Origin: Paragyromitra xinjiangensis
Taxonomy: Eukaryota; Ascomycota; Pezizomycetes; Pezizales; Discinaceae
DNA length: 64,000 nucleotides
NCBI GenBank assembly: GCA_038503065.1
Contig: JBCAMK010000004.1
Coordinates: forward strand, 1,811,001 to 1,875,000
Direction: 5' to 3'
Shown here: in pieces, positions 20,859 to 30,982 of the stretch
Layout of the letters: the number at the start of each line of letters is the position of its first letter
Numbering within the stretch: position 1 is the first letter of the stretch
Program-made: the position numbers and the translations under genes
Notes under the pieces: model-generated
Databases searched by the model: none
Seen by the model: only the letters and a program-made list of their open reading frames with translations
Told to the model about the DNA's origin: nothing

Positions 20859-22358
20859 ATGTCTTCCTCTTCGTCTAGAGGCAGAGGGAGAGGCAGAGGC
20901 TATCAGCCCTCCTCTTCTGGCGTCAATTCGCCCCAAAACACCCCTACAACACCCATTATTGCACCTACAACACCCCCATTTTCGCGCTTTTCGGCCTCCC
21001 ACCATGGAGACCCAGAGCAAACACCCACCCAGACTCTCCCACTGCGTCCTGCTGTTGCTCTACAGGACTATGAATCCCTCCCACTTCCCCCAGACTCTCA
21101 GGACCATGAGATGACTGAATCTGAGAGTGAAACGGAGGAAGAATTCACCCCCCCCATCCTCAACACCACCCCCAAGATTGCAGATGCTGTCCTCCAGCTA
21201 GCTGCAACCCTCCATGAATACCGAGCCTGCATCAAGCAGATGCTCAAAACCATCCGCAGGCTTGAAAAAGCAGCCAGGACTCCTCCACCACCTCCAGTCT
21301 TCCACAACGACCCTGCACTTGTGGAAAAGATTGCCACCCTCACAGCCAAAGTAGCAGATCTGGAGCAGAAACGCGCCTTGACTACCATCTTGGCCTCTGC
21401 CTCTGCCTCTGGCCCTGCCTCACTCCCCCCACCTCCAGCAGCTACCCCAGCACCTGCACCCCACTCCTGGGCCCAGGTTGCCTCTAAAAAGGCTTCCAGG
21501 ACCGCCCCCAAGGCCTCCAAGGCCTCCAAACCACCCACAACGCCCCCCAAACGCGACCGCACCCTTATCATCACCAGGAATGGTCTACCCATTCCTGAGG
21601 ACATCACCCCACTCACCATTCGCAATGCAGTCAATGCAGCCCTAGAAAGCCCATTGATTGCAGAGGTGCGATTCACACCTGCACACCATGTTCAGCTCAT
21701 TGCTGTTACTACCACCACCTCCGACACACTCCTCAAGCAGAGATCAAAGTTTGAGGAGATTGTGAGATCAACCATCCCGAATGCAAACAGCTTGGAGAAA
21801 GAAGTCACTCTCTTCCAAGTTGTTCTGCACAACGTCCCCACCTCCATTCCTTCTGGCGAAGAAGGTTTCCAACACATCAGGTCAGAGGTTGAACAGTTCA
21901 ACCCTGGCACTACCCTCATGCGCAACCCTCGCTGGCTCACCAGACCAGAGCAGAGAGAGGGCAAGCAGGCTTCCTCAATGGTTCTTACCATTCAGGGGAA
22001 ACAACCTGCCACCACTGCCCTTGAGAGAGGGCTCTCCCTTTTCGGACGCCGCCTCAAGGTCTCCAAATACCTTCGCTTTGGACAAGACACCCAATGCACC
22101 CACTGCCTTGCCTTCGGGCACCACCAACAACGTTGTACCAGCAAGACCCCTATTTGTACCATCTGTGCTGGACCTCATACAGCGTCAACACATACCTGCG
22201 GCAAATCCTCTTGCACTGTCAAGGGATCCCCATGCCTCCACACTACTATCCGCTGCGCTAACTGTGGCGAACAACATAAGGGCAACTCGCCAGGATGCCC
22301 CACACTCACTGCAGCCAGACTTGCTGCTAGCGAACGACAGAACCGCATGCAACAATAA
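20859..22358 (+). CDS. ORF1 (Gag-like) of half-LINE-B, copy B1
   Basis: Intact ORF of 499 aa from an ATG in a favourable context (CTCCATGT). The N-terminus is Arg/Gly/Ser-rich (SSRGRGRGRG), which may bind RNA. A coiled-coil stretch lies near residues 100-175, then a Pro/Ala-rich linker, a conserved central domain (residues ~235-400) with NPRWLTRPEQREGK, and C-terminal Cys-His knuckles CTHCLAFGHHQQRC, CTICAGPHTASTHTC and CANCGEQHKGNSPGC. Related to but clearly different from LINE-A ORF1. It probably coats element RNA. With no ORF2, mobility would need the RT of another LINE, plausibly LINE-A. Confidence 0.85.
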   Translation: MSSSSSRGRGRGRGYQPSSSGVNSPQNTPTTPIIAPTTPPFSRFSASHHGDPEQTPTQTLPLRPAVALQDYESLPLPPDSQDHEMTESESETEEEFTPPILNTTPKIADAVLQLAATLHEYRACIKQMLKTIRRLEKAARTPPPPPVFHNDPALVEKIATLTAKVADLEQKRALTTILASASASGPASLPPPPAATPAPAPHSWAQVASKKASRTAPKASKASKPPTTPPKRDRTLIITRNGLPIPEDITPLTIRNAVNAALESPLIAEVRFTPAHHVQLIAVTTTTSDTLLKQRSKFEEIVRSTIPNANSLEKEVTLFQVVLHNVPTSIPSGEEGFQHIRSEVEQFNPGTTLMRNPRWLTRPEQREGKQASSMVLTIQGKQPATTALERGLSLFGRRLKVSKYLRFGQDTQCTHCLAFGHHQQRCTSKTPICTICAGPHTASTHTCGKSSCTVKGSPCLHTTIRCANCGEQHKGNSPGCPTLTAARLAASERQNRMQQ

Positions 22359-22419
22359 GTCTTTCCTATACCCTTATGATTTCGTTTGTCCTTTCTGGTT
22401 TTTGGATTGGAAGTGGGCT

Positions 22420-22541
22420 GTGCTATAGGCACAAAGCAAGCGATGGTGAATGAACAATGCCCAGGGTAGTTTTGACCCGTGAGAGAGGTCACTAGATCAT
22501 GGGTATTAACTACTAAACTGATGATGAGCCTAGAAGAGGCT
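22420..22541 (+). other. Two 3' UTR hairpins of half-LINE-B copy B1
   Basis: Hairpin 1 is GTGC/GCAC around TATAG (22420-22432). Hairpin 2 is AGCCT/AGGCT around AGAAG (22527-22541). Both have counterparts in LINE-A (GGGC/GCCC at 30552-30564; ACCC/GGGT at 30605-30620) with paired substitutions, so they are probably recognised by the LINE RT. Confidence 0.65.
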
Positions 22542-22653
22542 GAGTTGGAATTCGTGGAGGATTAGTTAGTTTTGTTTTGTTTTTCTTTATGTTCTGTTGG
22601 GTTTTCTTCTACTGTACGCCATATCCGTCCCGGACGCATGCGAGTATGAACAA

Positions 22654-22689
<36 letters not shown>

Positions 22690-22702
22690 CAGCCCATCTG
22701 GC

Positions 22703-24380
22703 CTGCCGGCGGTTCAAAACCTTAGTACTGTTGAAGTACTCTAGGTTCTTATGATCGGTGAAGACCACAACCTCTCCCTCAACGGACTTAAGAAGGTGCT
22801 CCCATTCCCGGAACGCAGCTACTATGGCACCCATTTCCTTATCATGGATGTCATAGTTGATCTCAGCTGGCGAGTGCTTCTTACTATAGAAAGCAACAGG
22901 ATGCAACTTGCCATCCTCGCCATACTGGGACATCACAGCTCCCTTCGCAAAGTCAGAAGCATCAGTCTCTACAACTGTGCGTCTCTGTGGGTGGAAGTGG
23001 ACCAAGATAGGCTCGCTGGTGAACAGCTGCTTGAGTTCCTCGAAAGCCCTGTCACAGGCAGCGGTCCAGTGCCACTTCCCTTCTTTCCTCAGCAGGTCAG
23101 TCAATGGTTTGCACACCTTGCTAAACCCGGCGATGAACCTGCGGTAGAAGTTGGCTAAGCCTAAAAAGGCTTGCACATCCTTCACGTTCCTAGGGACTGG
23201 CCAGTCCTTCACGGCGTTGACCTTCTCTTTAGACATAGAGATGCCACGCTCGGAGATCTGGTATCCCAAGTACTCAACCTCCTTCAAGTGGAAGAAGGTC
23301 TTATCTATATGTGCATGCAGACTTGCCTCTCGAAGCCTCTGCAGCACCTTCTGAATGAGGCGTTGATGCTCCCCAATTGTTTCTGTATAGATAAGTATAT
23401 CATCTAAGTATACTATCACGCCCAGATCCAATAGGTCATGCAACACCTCATTGATCATAGCCTGGAACGACGAAGGGGCATTACAGAGGCCGAAGGGCAT
23501 GACATTGTACTCATAAAAGCCATACCGGGTCCTGAACACCGTCTTCCACTCGTCCCCTTTGGCTATCCTCAACAGGTTGAACCCATCCTTCAGGTCAATC
23601 TTGGTAAAGACCTTAGCGGTTCTCACCCTGTCCCTCAACTCAGACATCAGTGGTAGCGGGTATTTGTCCTTTACTGTGATCCTGTTAAGGCCCCGGTAGT
23701 CAACGCAGATGCGGAGAGTACCATTAGGCTTAGGAACGAACAGGATAGGCGCAGCGGCGGGGGAATTGGATCTGGATATCTTTCCAGATGGTAGGGCCTT
23801 GTTCAGGAACTCTCGGAGGGCCTTAAGCTCGGATTCAGAGCAAGCATACAAGGGCCCGAACGGTGGCTTTGTTCCTGGTTGTAGGTTGATGTGGTGATCG
23901 AAAGCACCATGCTCCGGCAGCTTTGAGCTCTTCTCATTGCTGAAGACATCCGCCCATTCCCGGTACTCCGCTGGTAGCCTCAGGCTCACATCTCCTCCGC
24001 TATCATCATGCCAAACCGCAGCTCCAATCTGATGCACATTGGTCCGGTCTTCTGCCATCATCTCCCAGTCTTCACACACCTCTATGTGGACGTCAGTGGG
24101 GATGCAGTTCTTGTGGCAGTAATCGGAACGCCAATGGATGCGGCCAGTATGCCAATCGATGTCTGGGTTGTGCTTTTGTGCCCATGAGATAGGCAGATAC
24201 CCGGAGATGCCTCCCTCTAGAGGTCCAACCTCCCAACGGATCAGTTCCTCATGCTTGCCCATGACCATGTCTAGGGGGGCAGTAAAATACTCACCAGCTC
24301 CCATCATCAGGTCACCCTGGGCATCAAGCATCTGAATGGGAACCTCACACTTCTCTGGTGGTATCCCTTCTTTTCTCACA
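22703..24380 (-). pseudogene. pol: Gypsy Pol middle part: protease end, RT, RNase H
   Basis: Open frame of about 560 codons between two LINE insertions. RT motifs VDYRGLN, KIDLKDGFN, MPFGLCNAP and VYLDDILIY are present, as is the RNase H ETDASDF and the following SPAEINYDIHDKEMGA. This stretch is intact where the plus-strand copy has its frameshift. It is the middle of a single pol interrupted by LINE-A (right) and half-LINE-B (left); the reading frame is collinear across both insertion sites once the duplications are discounted. Confidence 0.88.
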
Positions 24381-24935
24381 CAACGATCTCCTGACAGCGA
24401 CAACTATTCTATCAGGACGAATTTTCGAAAATAACTCCACAACCAACAGAGATATCATCAAACCGACTTCATATTCGGAATCAGCACCCCCTTTTACCCC
24501 CTTCTACACCTCCTGGGAAATCCATCTCTTCTATTGCAGAAGTTGTTGTGATTTTCCCCTTCATTTCCCCTCTTTGGGGCTCACCCCACCAAAAAACCCG
24601 CCGAGCCCCCCCTCAAAATCGTCGCCAGTCAACCAGTTCTTGTCCGATTGACTTGAAACTTGCACATCTACGCCGCCTACATACTACGGCCCAGGATTTT
24701 TAGTTTCAGCCAAATCGGCCCACAGGCGCCCGAGTAGTACTCATTTTATCGCCAGAAATCGCCAGAAATCTCGGAATATTACAATTCTGACTGACAGCAC
24801 ATCACCTGCTACCTTCTGGAACATTCCATCGGTGGAACCCAATCAGCCTCCGGTCTTCAACGTCCAATCAACTTTTGTCTCGGCAATTTATTTTTAGTAT
24901 CCGTTACACGAAAATTTCCGAAAATTTCCGGAACC

Positions 24936-26540
24936 ATGTCGGCCCATGGGGATGAAATGCAAGACGATACGGAACTTCCCATCATGCCTCCATCTTCACC
25001 TCCCTCCAGCCCTACCATGACGGCCACAAACCAATTCCTGAACGTCAGCCAGCATGCTCCAGACATCATGAGCAGCAACCCTATTTCCTCCACCACCAAA
25101 CCTCTCCCAGCACCATTTGCTCGCAAGATTACACTCCCTCCACCATTCTTCTCCTCAGCAGGCAACTCCCCCACACATCCTCTATCATTTAGGAACACTT
25201 TGGGAGGAATTGACCTCACCTACGAGCCAGAACCAATGACCAGGACCAGATCCGCAGCTGGCCCGTCAAAGAGAACCTTTGGCAACCAACAACAATCTGC
25301 TCCCCCTCCCAAACGCACTCCCAGCTACTTTGCACTCCCAATGAGTCAAAACGACGTCAACCAACACCTTATGGCACAGAACGAACACCTAAATAAGGAA
25401 ATCGCTGAGCTTAAGATGATGGTTAGCAACCTCACCACCCAAATCTCAACCTCCCTGGGCTCCATGAGCCACACTGTGATCGGGAAAGTGGATTCAATCC
25501 ACCGCACCCTGAAAGCAACTCCTGTCGTACCAGCAATCACAGCAACAACAACCCCCACCGCTCCCCAACAACCCAAGAAGAACAAGGGAAAGGGAAAGGC
25601 AACTGAAAACGCGCCAGCACCTCCTCCCCCCCCTCCACCTCCTGCACCAAAGACTTGGGCCACTGTGGCGAAAGATGGAAAGCCTGCGAAGGCCAACACT
25701 GATACCCCCACAACCCCAACCCCAGAACTCACCAAGAACATGATTGTCCAGCGCAGTGGTGATCAGAAAGAAGAAAGCCTCAACCTCCTTGTCCTGCGCA
25801 ACACCATCAACAAAGAACTCCTGACTGCCAAAGCACCAGAAAGCCTCCAGATCTCAGGAATCTCCTGGAACCTGAAAGCAAATCTCCTGCTTTACACTCG
25901 CAATGGATTCACCAGCACTGACTTTGACCTTCACAAGGCCACCATTGAGAAAGTTGTGAAAGAAAGCGATGAGAAAGCTCTCTTTCTCTCCAAACAGGAG
26001 TCCTGGCACAAGGTTGCCATTCACGGAGTCCCAATCATGGAATACCCTGACAATCGTACCGGCATGAGCGACCTGCAAAATGAACTGGAATACCAAAACA
26101 GTGATCTCAAACTGGCAGCACCTCCTCGCTACATGACCCACCCTGACAAGAGAAATGGAAAGTCCCACAGCTCGGTGATGATTGCCATCACCAGCAAAAG
26201 CATGTACAACAAACTGATCAAAAACGGGATCCTCATCTTCGGCCAAAGACACAGGACCGGAGCTTACTTGACTGCGCGCCCTGGTGACCAATGTTCTAAC
26301 TGTCAAAAGTTTGGACACAAGTTCCAGAGATGCCCCTCGTCCAAGCCAGCCTGTGCCTATTGTGGACACGAACATACTACCAACAAGCACTTCTGTGGGA
26401 CTTGCAGAGCCACTGACTCCTGCGCCCACATGCCTCCCAAATGCATCAACTGTGGTGGCACACATAAAGCCACTGACAGATCCTGTGTTGCACGCCCAGA
26501 CCTCTCCCGAACTGAAAAAGACATCATGGTGGAACAATGA
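24936..26540 (+). CDS. LINE-A ORF1, Gag-like RNA-binding protein
   Basis: 534 aa from an ATG in context GAACCATGT. The N-terminus is Ser/Pro-rich. A predicted coiled coil lies at about residues 140-190 (NEHLNKEIAELKMMVSNLTT), followed by a Lys-rich segment and a proline run, a conserved central domain (~260-440), and three Cys-His knuckles: CSNCQKFGHKFQRC, CAYCGHEHTTNKHFC and CINCGGTHKATDRSC. In this family ORF1 binds the element RNA and forms the RNP needed for retrotransposition. Its stop codon overlaps the ORF2 start (ATGA, 26537-26540), suggesting termination-reinitiation as the route to ORF2. Confidence 0.92.
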   Translation: MSAHGDEMQDDTELPIMPPSSPPSSPTMTATNQFLNVSQHAPDIMSSNPISSTTKPLPAPFARKITLPPPFFSSAGNSPTHPLSFRNTLGGIDLTYEPEPMTRTRSAAGPSKRTFGNQQQSAPPPKRTPSYFALPMSQNDVNQHLMAQNEHLNKEIAELKMMVSNLTTQISTSLGSMSHTVIGKVDSIHRTLKATPVVPAITATTTPTAPQQPKKNKGKGKATENAPAPPPPPPPPAPKTWATVAKDGKPAKANTDTPTTPTPELTKNMIVQRSGDQKEESLNLLVLRNTINKELLTAKAPESLQISGISWNLKANLLLYTRNGFTSTDFDLHKATIEKVVKESDEKALFLSKQESWHKVAIHGVPIMEYPDNRTGMSDLQNELEYQNSDLKLAAPPRYMTHPDKRNGKSHSSVMIAITSKSMYNKLIKNGILIFGQRHRTGAYLTARPGDQCSNCQKFGHKFQRCPSSKPACAYCGHEHTTNKHFCGTCRATDSCAHMPPKCINCGGTHKATDRSCVARPDLSRTEKDIMVEQ

Positions 26541-29500
26541 TTGTGCAACCAAACCCACACAAGATCCGCCTGATGCAACATAACTGCCGAAGAAACCAAA
26601 ATGTCATGCTATCCCTCCTCGACTCAGCCTCAGAAACGGCTGATATAGTTATTATTCAAGAACCCTTTGTTATGCCCGATACTTCCCCTGACGCACCACC
26701 AAACTCCTGGACATCAATATCACATGGGTCATTCGCAAGGATGATTCCAACCAGCATTAACCGCCCTCGAACCATGACCTTTATATCGAAATCCAACCTC
26801 TTCCTGAAATATCAGCCAAGACCCGACATCATCAATAACGAGGATGTACAGGCCATAGAGCTGTCAACCCTCTCCATTCCTGCTTTTACCCTCCTCAACA
26901 TCTACAATGAACAACCTGCAGCATCACAACAAGTTCCTGACAGCCACCCACAATACACAGTTGAACGTGTACTTGTGGGACTAAAGCTACCAGAACGCTG
27001 TATCATGGCAGGTGACTTTAATGCCCACCATCCTCTCTGGGACTCACGAGTCCGTTCACCAAAACGACATGAAGCACTCCTAGCTATACTAGAAGAGTTC
27101 AACTACACCCTCATTAACGAGCCTGATATTTATACCTACAACTACCCTACAGGCACTGGCAGATCCGTTTTGGATCTTGCCTTCTCCTCCTCACCGATGA
27201 CAGACTTGATTATGAACTGGGCAGTCATGGAAGACCTTGCAACAGGATCCGACCATGAAGTTGTTCAGTTTGAAATTGCCTCTGACTCTTTGGAATGTGC
27301 CCCCCCACCATCAACAGAACAATTTAATTGGGCCAAGGCGGACTGGGACGGCTTCCAACAAACTTTCACCCTCTCCTCCATCACCACAAAAGACACCTGG
27401 GAGTTCCTACACTCCCACCCAACCCATTCAAACCTTGACGAAGCAGCTCAACACCTACGAGATTCAATCATAGCAGCTGCCAACATCCATGTACCGAAAC
27501 GAAAACCATCGCCCTTCGCCAAACCTTGGTGGAATGAAGACATCAGAGAAGGACGCAGACACATGAAAACAGCCCTCAGGGACTGGAGAACAGATCAGAC
27601 TCCAGCCATGTGGCGAAGATTCAAAAACCTGCGAACATCCTACTTCAGACGAATCCGGACAGCAAAGAGTGAACACTGGAATACATTCCTAGAAGAAGCT
27701 CACGGCAAAGATGTCTTCACAGCAATGAGGTACACCAAGCCTCGCAGATGTGAACGCACCCCCACCCTACACAATCCCACCACCCTCCAAGAATCCAAAA
27801 CCTTTGAAGAGAAAGCCAATCTCTTCCGAGCTACCCTATTCCCTCCCCCTCCCTCAGTGGAGCTTGATGAACCTGTTCCAGCAGGAAAACACAAGATCCC
27901 ATGGAAAGACCTCACCAACGATGAGATTCGGAAAGCAATCATGACCTCAGCACCAAAGAAAGCACCTGGACCAGATGGAATTGGCTTCCTATGCATTCAA
28001 AAAGCATATCAAGTTGACCCGACCCAGTTCAACTCCTTCTACAAGGCCACCATGAAAGCAGGAAACCACCCAACCATATGGCGTGAAGCTACAATTGCAA
28101 TCATCAGAAAGGCCAATAAACCTGACTATACGATAGCAAAAGCCTACCGACCAGTATCACTCCTCAACTGCCTCGGCAAAGTCTCAGAAAAGATCATAGC
28201 AACCCGATTAGCCTTCATGGCAGAGAGATATCATCTTCTCCATAGATGGCAAATTGGAGGTCTACCAAAAAGATCAGCTGTCGACGCTTGTATGCTTATC
28301 AGCACACTTGCAGATTCAGCCAAAAAGAAAGGCCTAACACTCTCTGCACTTTGCATGGACGTGAAAGGTGCATATGACTTTGTATTCAAACGACGACTGA
28401 TCAAGACCATGATAGAACTGGACCTCCCACTTCCCATCTGCCAATGGGTGGACTCCTTCCTCAGCAATCGAACAGCCTGTATGGCATTCGACGGTGAAAT
28501 TGAAGCCATGGCACCCATTCAAACTGGTATCCCACAAGGATCTCCCACATCCCCTATCCTCTTCCTCTTATACCTGGCTCCATTGTTCAACGAGCTAGAA
28601 GAAAAATATCCTGACTCCACCTGCCCAAGCTACGTCGATGATGTAGGCCTCCTGGTTACAGGAAAGTCTGAAGCAGAAAACTCTCGAACCCTGGAAGCAA
28701 TGGCACTCACCTCCTCCGAATGGGGTGAGAAAAATGCCTTGTACTTTGACAATCCAAAGACAGAACTCACCCACTTCCACTCCAGACGAACAACTGACAC
28801 TTCTGATGAAGCCAAAGTCACAATGCCTGACGGCAACGTAATTGAGGCTGCAGATGTCCAGCGTTGGCTGGGTGTCTGGTTTGACCGCAAACTCACATTC
28901 AAACCTCATGTCAAGACCAAAGCTGCCTCCGCACTTAGAGCCTTCATGGCTATCTCCCGTCTCGCAAACACAGAAAAAGGACTGAGTTACAAGGCACTCC
29001 GCCAACTCTACCAAACCTGTGTAGCCACCATCAGTGACTTCGGAGCTGAAGTGTGGTGGAACGGACAGATTGGACTCAGCAACACCATCCAGAAAGTCCA
29101 GAATCAAGCAATGCGCAAGATTGCTGGAGCCTTCAGAACCTCACCTGTTCATGCCCTGGAAGCAGAGACAGGACTCCTCCCTACCCCAATCAGATTGGAC
29201 GAGCTGCAAAGGAAATATGCACTCCGAGTCCTTTCCCTACCAAACACCCATCCCATCACCTCCCTCTGCCCTGATTCCTGGCCTTCAACCCAGGAAAACG
29301 ACAACCCAGATAACTCCAACAACACTACATGGCACCAGGCCACCACCACCTCCCCCAAATATGAAACAAGACTACATAGGATACTGGCATCTACCAACAA
29401 ATGGATCCAGCCACAATCAGAGATTGAATGCGTAGATAATCTGGCTTGTCCACCATGGCACCAAAACACCATTGACATCTACATCGACCCTGCAGATAAA

Positions 29501-30544
29501 GACGCAGCAGCAGAAAACCATCGGAACCACACAGCTGGAGACAGTACTAGGACTGATCGCCTAGTCTTCTACACTGATGGCTCCCTCCTGGAAGGCAAAA
29601 CAGGAGCTGGAGTTGCTGGTTTCCGCAGAGGTCACTCTGTGGTCAACAAATCCTACCACCTTGGCAAAGAAAATGAAGTCTTTGACGCAGAACTTTATGG
29701 TATTGCAAAAGCCACTAAGCATGCAATCCTACAAGTACAGCGATCACCTCACCTGACAAACGATGTCTACATCTACTGTGACAACCAAGCAGCAGTGCAA
29801 CGAATGACCACACCCCTCCCCATGCCTGGCCAACACCTGGTCATTGAAGCGCGCAACAACTTGCTTCAACTCGAAGAAAGTGGCATAAAAACCCATGTCT
29901 ATTGGGTACCAGGACATGTCAATGTTGCCGGCAACGAGCTAGCTGATAAGCTCGCCAAGATAGGAGCCCAAGGAACCAGGATAGAATCAGATGTCCTCAC
30001 CTCCATCACATACCTCAAGAGAAACATCAAGGAACACTCCCTGACGACATGGAAAGCCAAATGGAAGCAGGCAAAGAAAGGCCGCAGCTACTACGGACAA
30101 CCAGCACTGAAACCAAGTGCCCCGCTGAGGGGAAACATCCCCAGAAGAACAGCCTCCACCATCACTCAAATGAGAACCGGACATGGATACACCAAATCCT
30201 ACCTTGCCAGAATCCCCACCAACAACATTGAAGACACCAAATGCAAATGTGGCTTCGATAACCAAACACCTCAACACCTACTGCTAGAGTGTGGCCAGGA
30301 ACCACTTCCTACCCATCGCAAAGCACTCAAAGCAGCCCTCAAACCAATGCCACTCACATGGAGAACTGCGATGCATACCAATGCTGGCCTGGCTGCCACC
30401 ATTGAAACATTCCTCACACCTACCCAAATCGCTACCAGAAATTGGACCCTGGAACGACAAGAAGACAACAGGTACTCCCACCAAGGAATATACCTCTACA
30501 ATGACGAAGAGGAAGAGAGCGAAAGAGAAAGAGAGAACAGCTAG
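26537..30544 (+). CDS. LINE-A ORF2: APE endonuclease, reverse transcriptase, RNase H
   Basis: 1335 aa, intact. An N-terminal APE-like endonuclease (residues ~8-245) shows QHNCRRN, IQEPFV, MAGDFNAHHPLWDS and SDHEVV; this nicks the target to start target-primed reverse transcription. The RT (about 430-760) has AKAYRPVSLLNCLGK, MDVKGAYDF, GIPQGSPTSP and the catalytic YVDD. RNase H (about 1005-1140) has YTDGS, DAELYG, DNQAA and GNELADKLA. A C-terminal CKCGFDNQTPQHLLLEC motif (CxC-x7-H-x4-C) follows. ORF2 starts inside the last codon of ORF1 (ATGA overlap). No frameshift or stop is seen, in contrast to the other copies. Confidence 0.95.
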   Translation: MIVQPNPHKIRLMQHNCRRNQNVMLSLLDSASETADIVIIQEPFVMPDTSPDAPPNSWTSISHGSFARMIPTSINRPRTMTFISKSNLFLKYQPRPDIINNEDVQAIELSTLSIPAFTLLNIYNEQPAASQQVPDSHPQYTVERVLVGLKLPERCIMAGDFNAHHPLWDSRVRSPKRHEALLAILEEFNYTLINEPDIYTYNYPTGTGRSVLDLAFSSSPMTDLIMNWAVMEDLATGSDHEVVQFEIASDSLECAPPPSTEQFNWAKADWDGFQQTFTLSSITTKDTWEFLHSHPTHSNLDEAAQHLRDSIIAAANIHVPKRKPSPFAKPWWNEDIREGRRHMKTALRDWRTDQTPAMWRRFKNLRTSYFRRIRTAKSEHWNTFLEEAHGKDVFTAMRYTKPRRCERTPTLHNPTTLQESKTFEEKANLFRATLFPPPPSVELDEPVPAGKHKIPWKDLTNDEIRKAIMTSAPKKAPGPDGIGFLCIQKAYQVDPTQFNSFYKATMKAGNHPTIWREATIAIIRKANKPDYTIAKAYRPVSLLNCLGKVSEKIIATRLAFMAERYHLLHRWQIGGLPKRSAVDACMLISTLADSAKKKGLTLSALCMDVKGAYDFVFKRRLIKTMIELDLPLPICQWVDSFLSNRTACMAFDGEIEAMAPIQTGIPQGSPTSPILFLLYLAPLFNELEEKYPDSTCPSYVDDVGLLVTGKSEAENSRTLEAMALTSSEWGEKNALYFDNPKTELTHFHSRRTTDTSDEAKVTMPDGNVIEAADVQRWLGVWFDRKLTFKPHVKTKAASALRAFMAISRLANTEKGLSYKALRQLYQTCVATISDFGAEVWWNGQIGLSNTIQKVQNQAMRKIAGAFRTSPVHALEAETGLLPTPIRLDELQRKYALRVLSLPNTHPITSLCPDSWPSTQENDNPDNSNNTTWHQATTTSPKYETRLHRILASTNKWIQPQSEIECVDNLACPPWHQNTIDIYIDPADKDAAAENHRNHTAGDSTRTDRLVFYTDGSLLEGKTGAGVAGFRRGHSVVNKSYHLGKENEVFDAELYGIAKATKHAILQVQRSPHLTNDVYIYCDNQAAVQRMTTPLPMPGQHLVIEARNNLLQLEESGIKTHVYWVPGHVNVAGNELADKLAKIGAQGTRIESDVLTSITYLKRNIKEHSLTTWKAKWKQAKKGRSYYGQPALKPSAPLRGNIPRRTASTITQMRTGHGYTKSYLARIPTNNIEDTKCKCGFDNQTPQHLLLECGQEPLPTHRKALKAALKPMPLTWRTAMHTNAGLAATIETFLTPTQIATRNWTLERQEDNRYSHQGIYLYNDEEEESERERENS

Positions 30545-30551
30545 TAAGAAC

Positions 30552-30620
30552 GGGCTATAGGCCCAAAGCATGCGATGGTGAAGGATGATAGAAAACTGAT
30601 GAATACCCTGAAAGTGGGGT
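30552..30620 (+). other. Two hairpins in the LINE-A 3' UTR
   Basis: Hairpin 1 is GGGC-TATAG-GCCC at 30552-30564. Hairpin 2 is ACCCT-GAAAGT-GGGGT at 30605-30620, followed by GAGATGGAAC. Positions and flanks match the half-LINE-B hairpins, but stem bases differ in a paired way. Confidence 0.65.
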
Positions 30621-30982
30621 GAGATGGAACATGACCGTGTGGAGGATTTCTGATTATAAAAACTGTTTGAGTATTTCCCTATGATTTTACCCTGTCGACT
30701 GATAATCCGTTCGTTTCTACTGTTCGGTAGAACTTTGAGATAAAAATTGTTATTTCCTCTTTTGTTATTTTCCTTTTGTTATTTTGTTTTGATTTATGTT
30801 TTGTTTTCGCAAAAGGATATCTGATGTGGATATCTACTAATTAGTTGGTTCATGTTCGCGGAGGATTTTCTTTTGTTAGTTATTGTACGGTCATGGGGTT
30901 TCCTTTCATTGTATGCCATATCCGTTACGGATTTATGCAATATGAGCAATAAATAAATAAATAAATACCTTCTTTTCTCACA

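Larger units (their letters stand above)
20440..22688 (+). mobile_element. ORF1-only LINE ('half-LINE-B'), full-length copy B1
   Basis: Inserted in the minus-strand Gypsy pol with a perfect 14-bp target duplication TCAGCCCATCTGGC (20426-20439 and 22689-22702). Layout: 5' UTR with two repeat units (20440-20858), ORF1 (20859-22358), 330-base 3' UTR and an AATA-repeat tail (about 22650-22688). There is no ORF2. The 3' UTR shares with LINE-A a GCTATAGGC hairpin, a second hairpin before GAG(A/T)TGGAA, the CCATATCCGT block and the tail. Confidence 0.88.
24381..30967 (+). mobile_element. Full-length, apparently intact LINE-A (Tad1-like)
   Basis: Inserted in the minus-strand Gypsy pol with a perfect 15-bp target duplication CCTTCTTTTCTCACA (24366-24380 and 30968-30982). 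Layout: 5' UTR 24381-24935, ORF1 24936-26540, ORF2 26537-30544, 3' UTR 30545-30949 and an AATA-repeat tail to 30967. Both ORFs are open, so this is the best candidate in the window for an active autonomous LINE. Copy A2 differs at the extreme 5' end: the shared region begins at AGCGACAACTATTC, preceded by unrelated bases. Confidence 0.95.

Noticed and set aside
30597..30614. CTGATGA followed by GAAA in the LINE-A 3' UTR, resembling a hammerhead core
   Set aside because: The bases between the two core parts (ATACCCT) cannot form stem II, and no stem III with a cleavage triplet follows. The ORF1-only copies have GAG in place of GAA. The segment is better explained as the start of the conserved 3' UTR hairpin.
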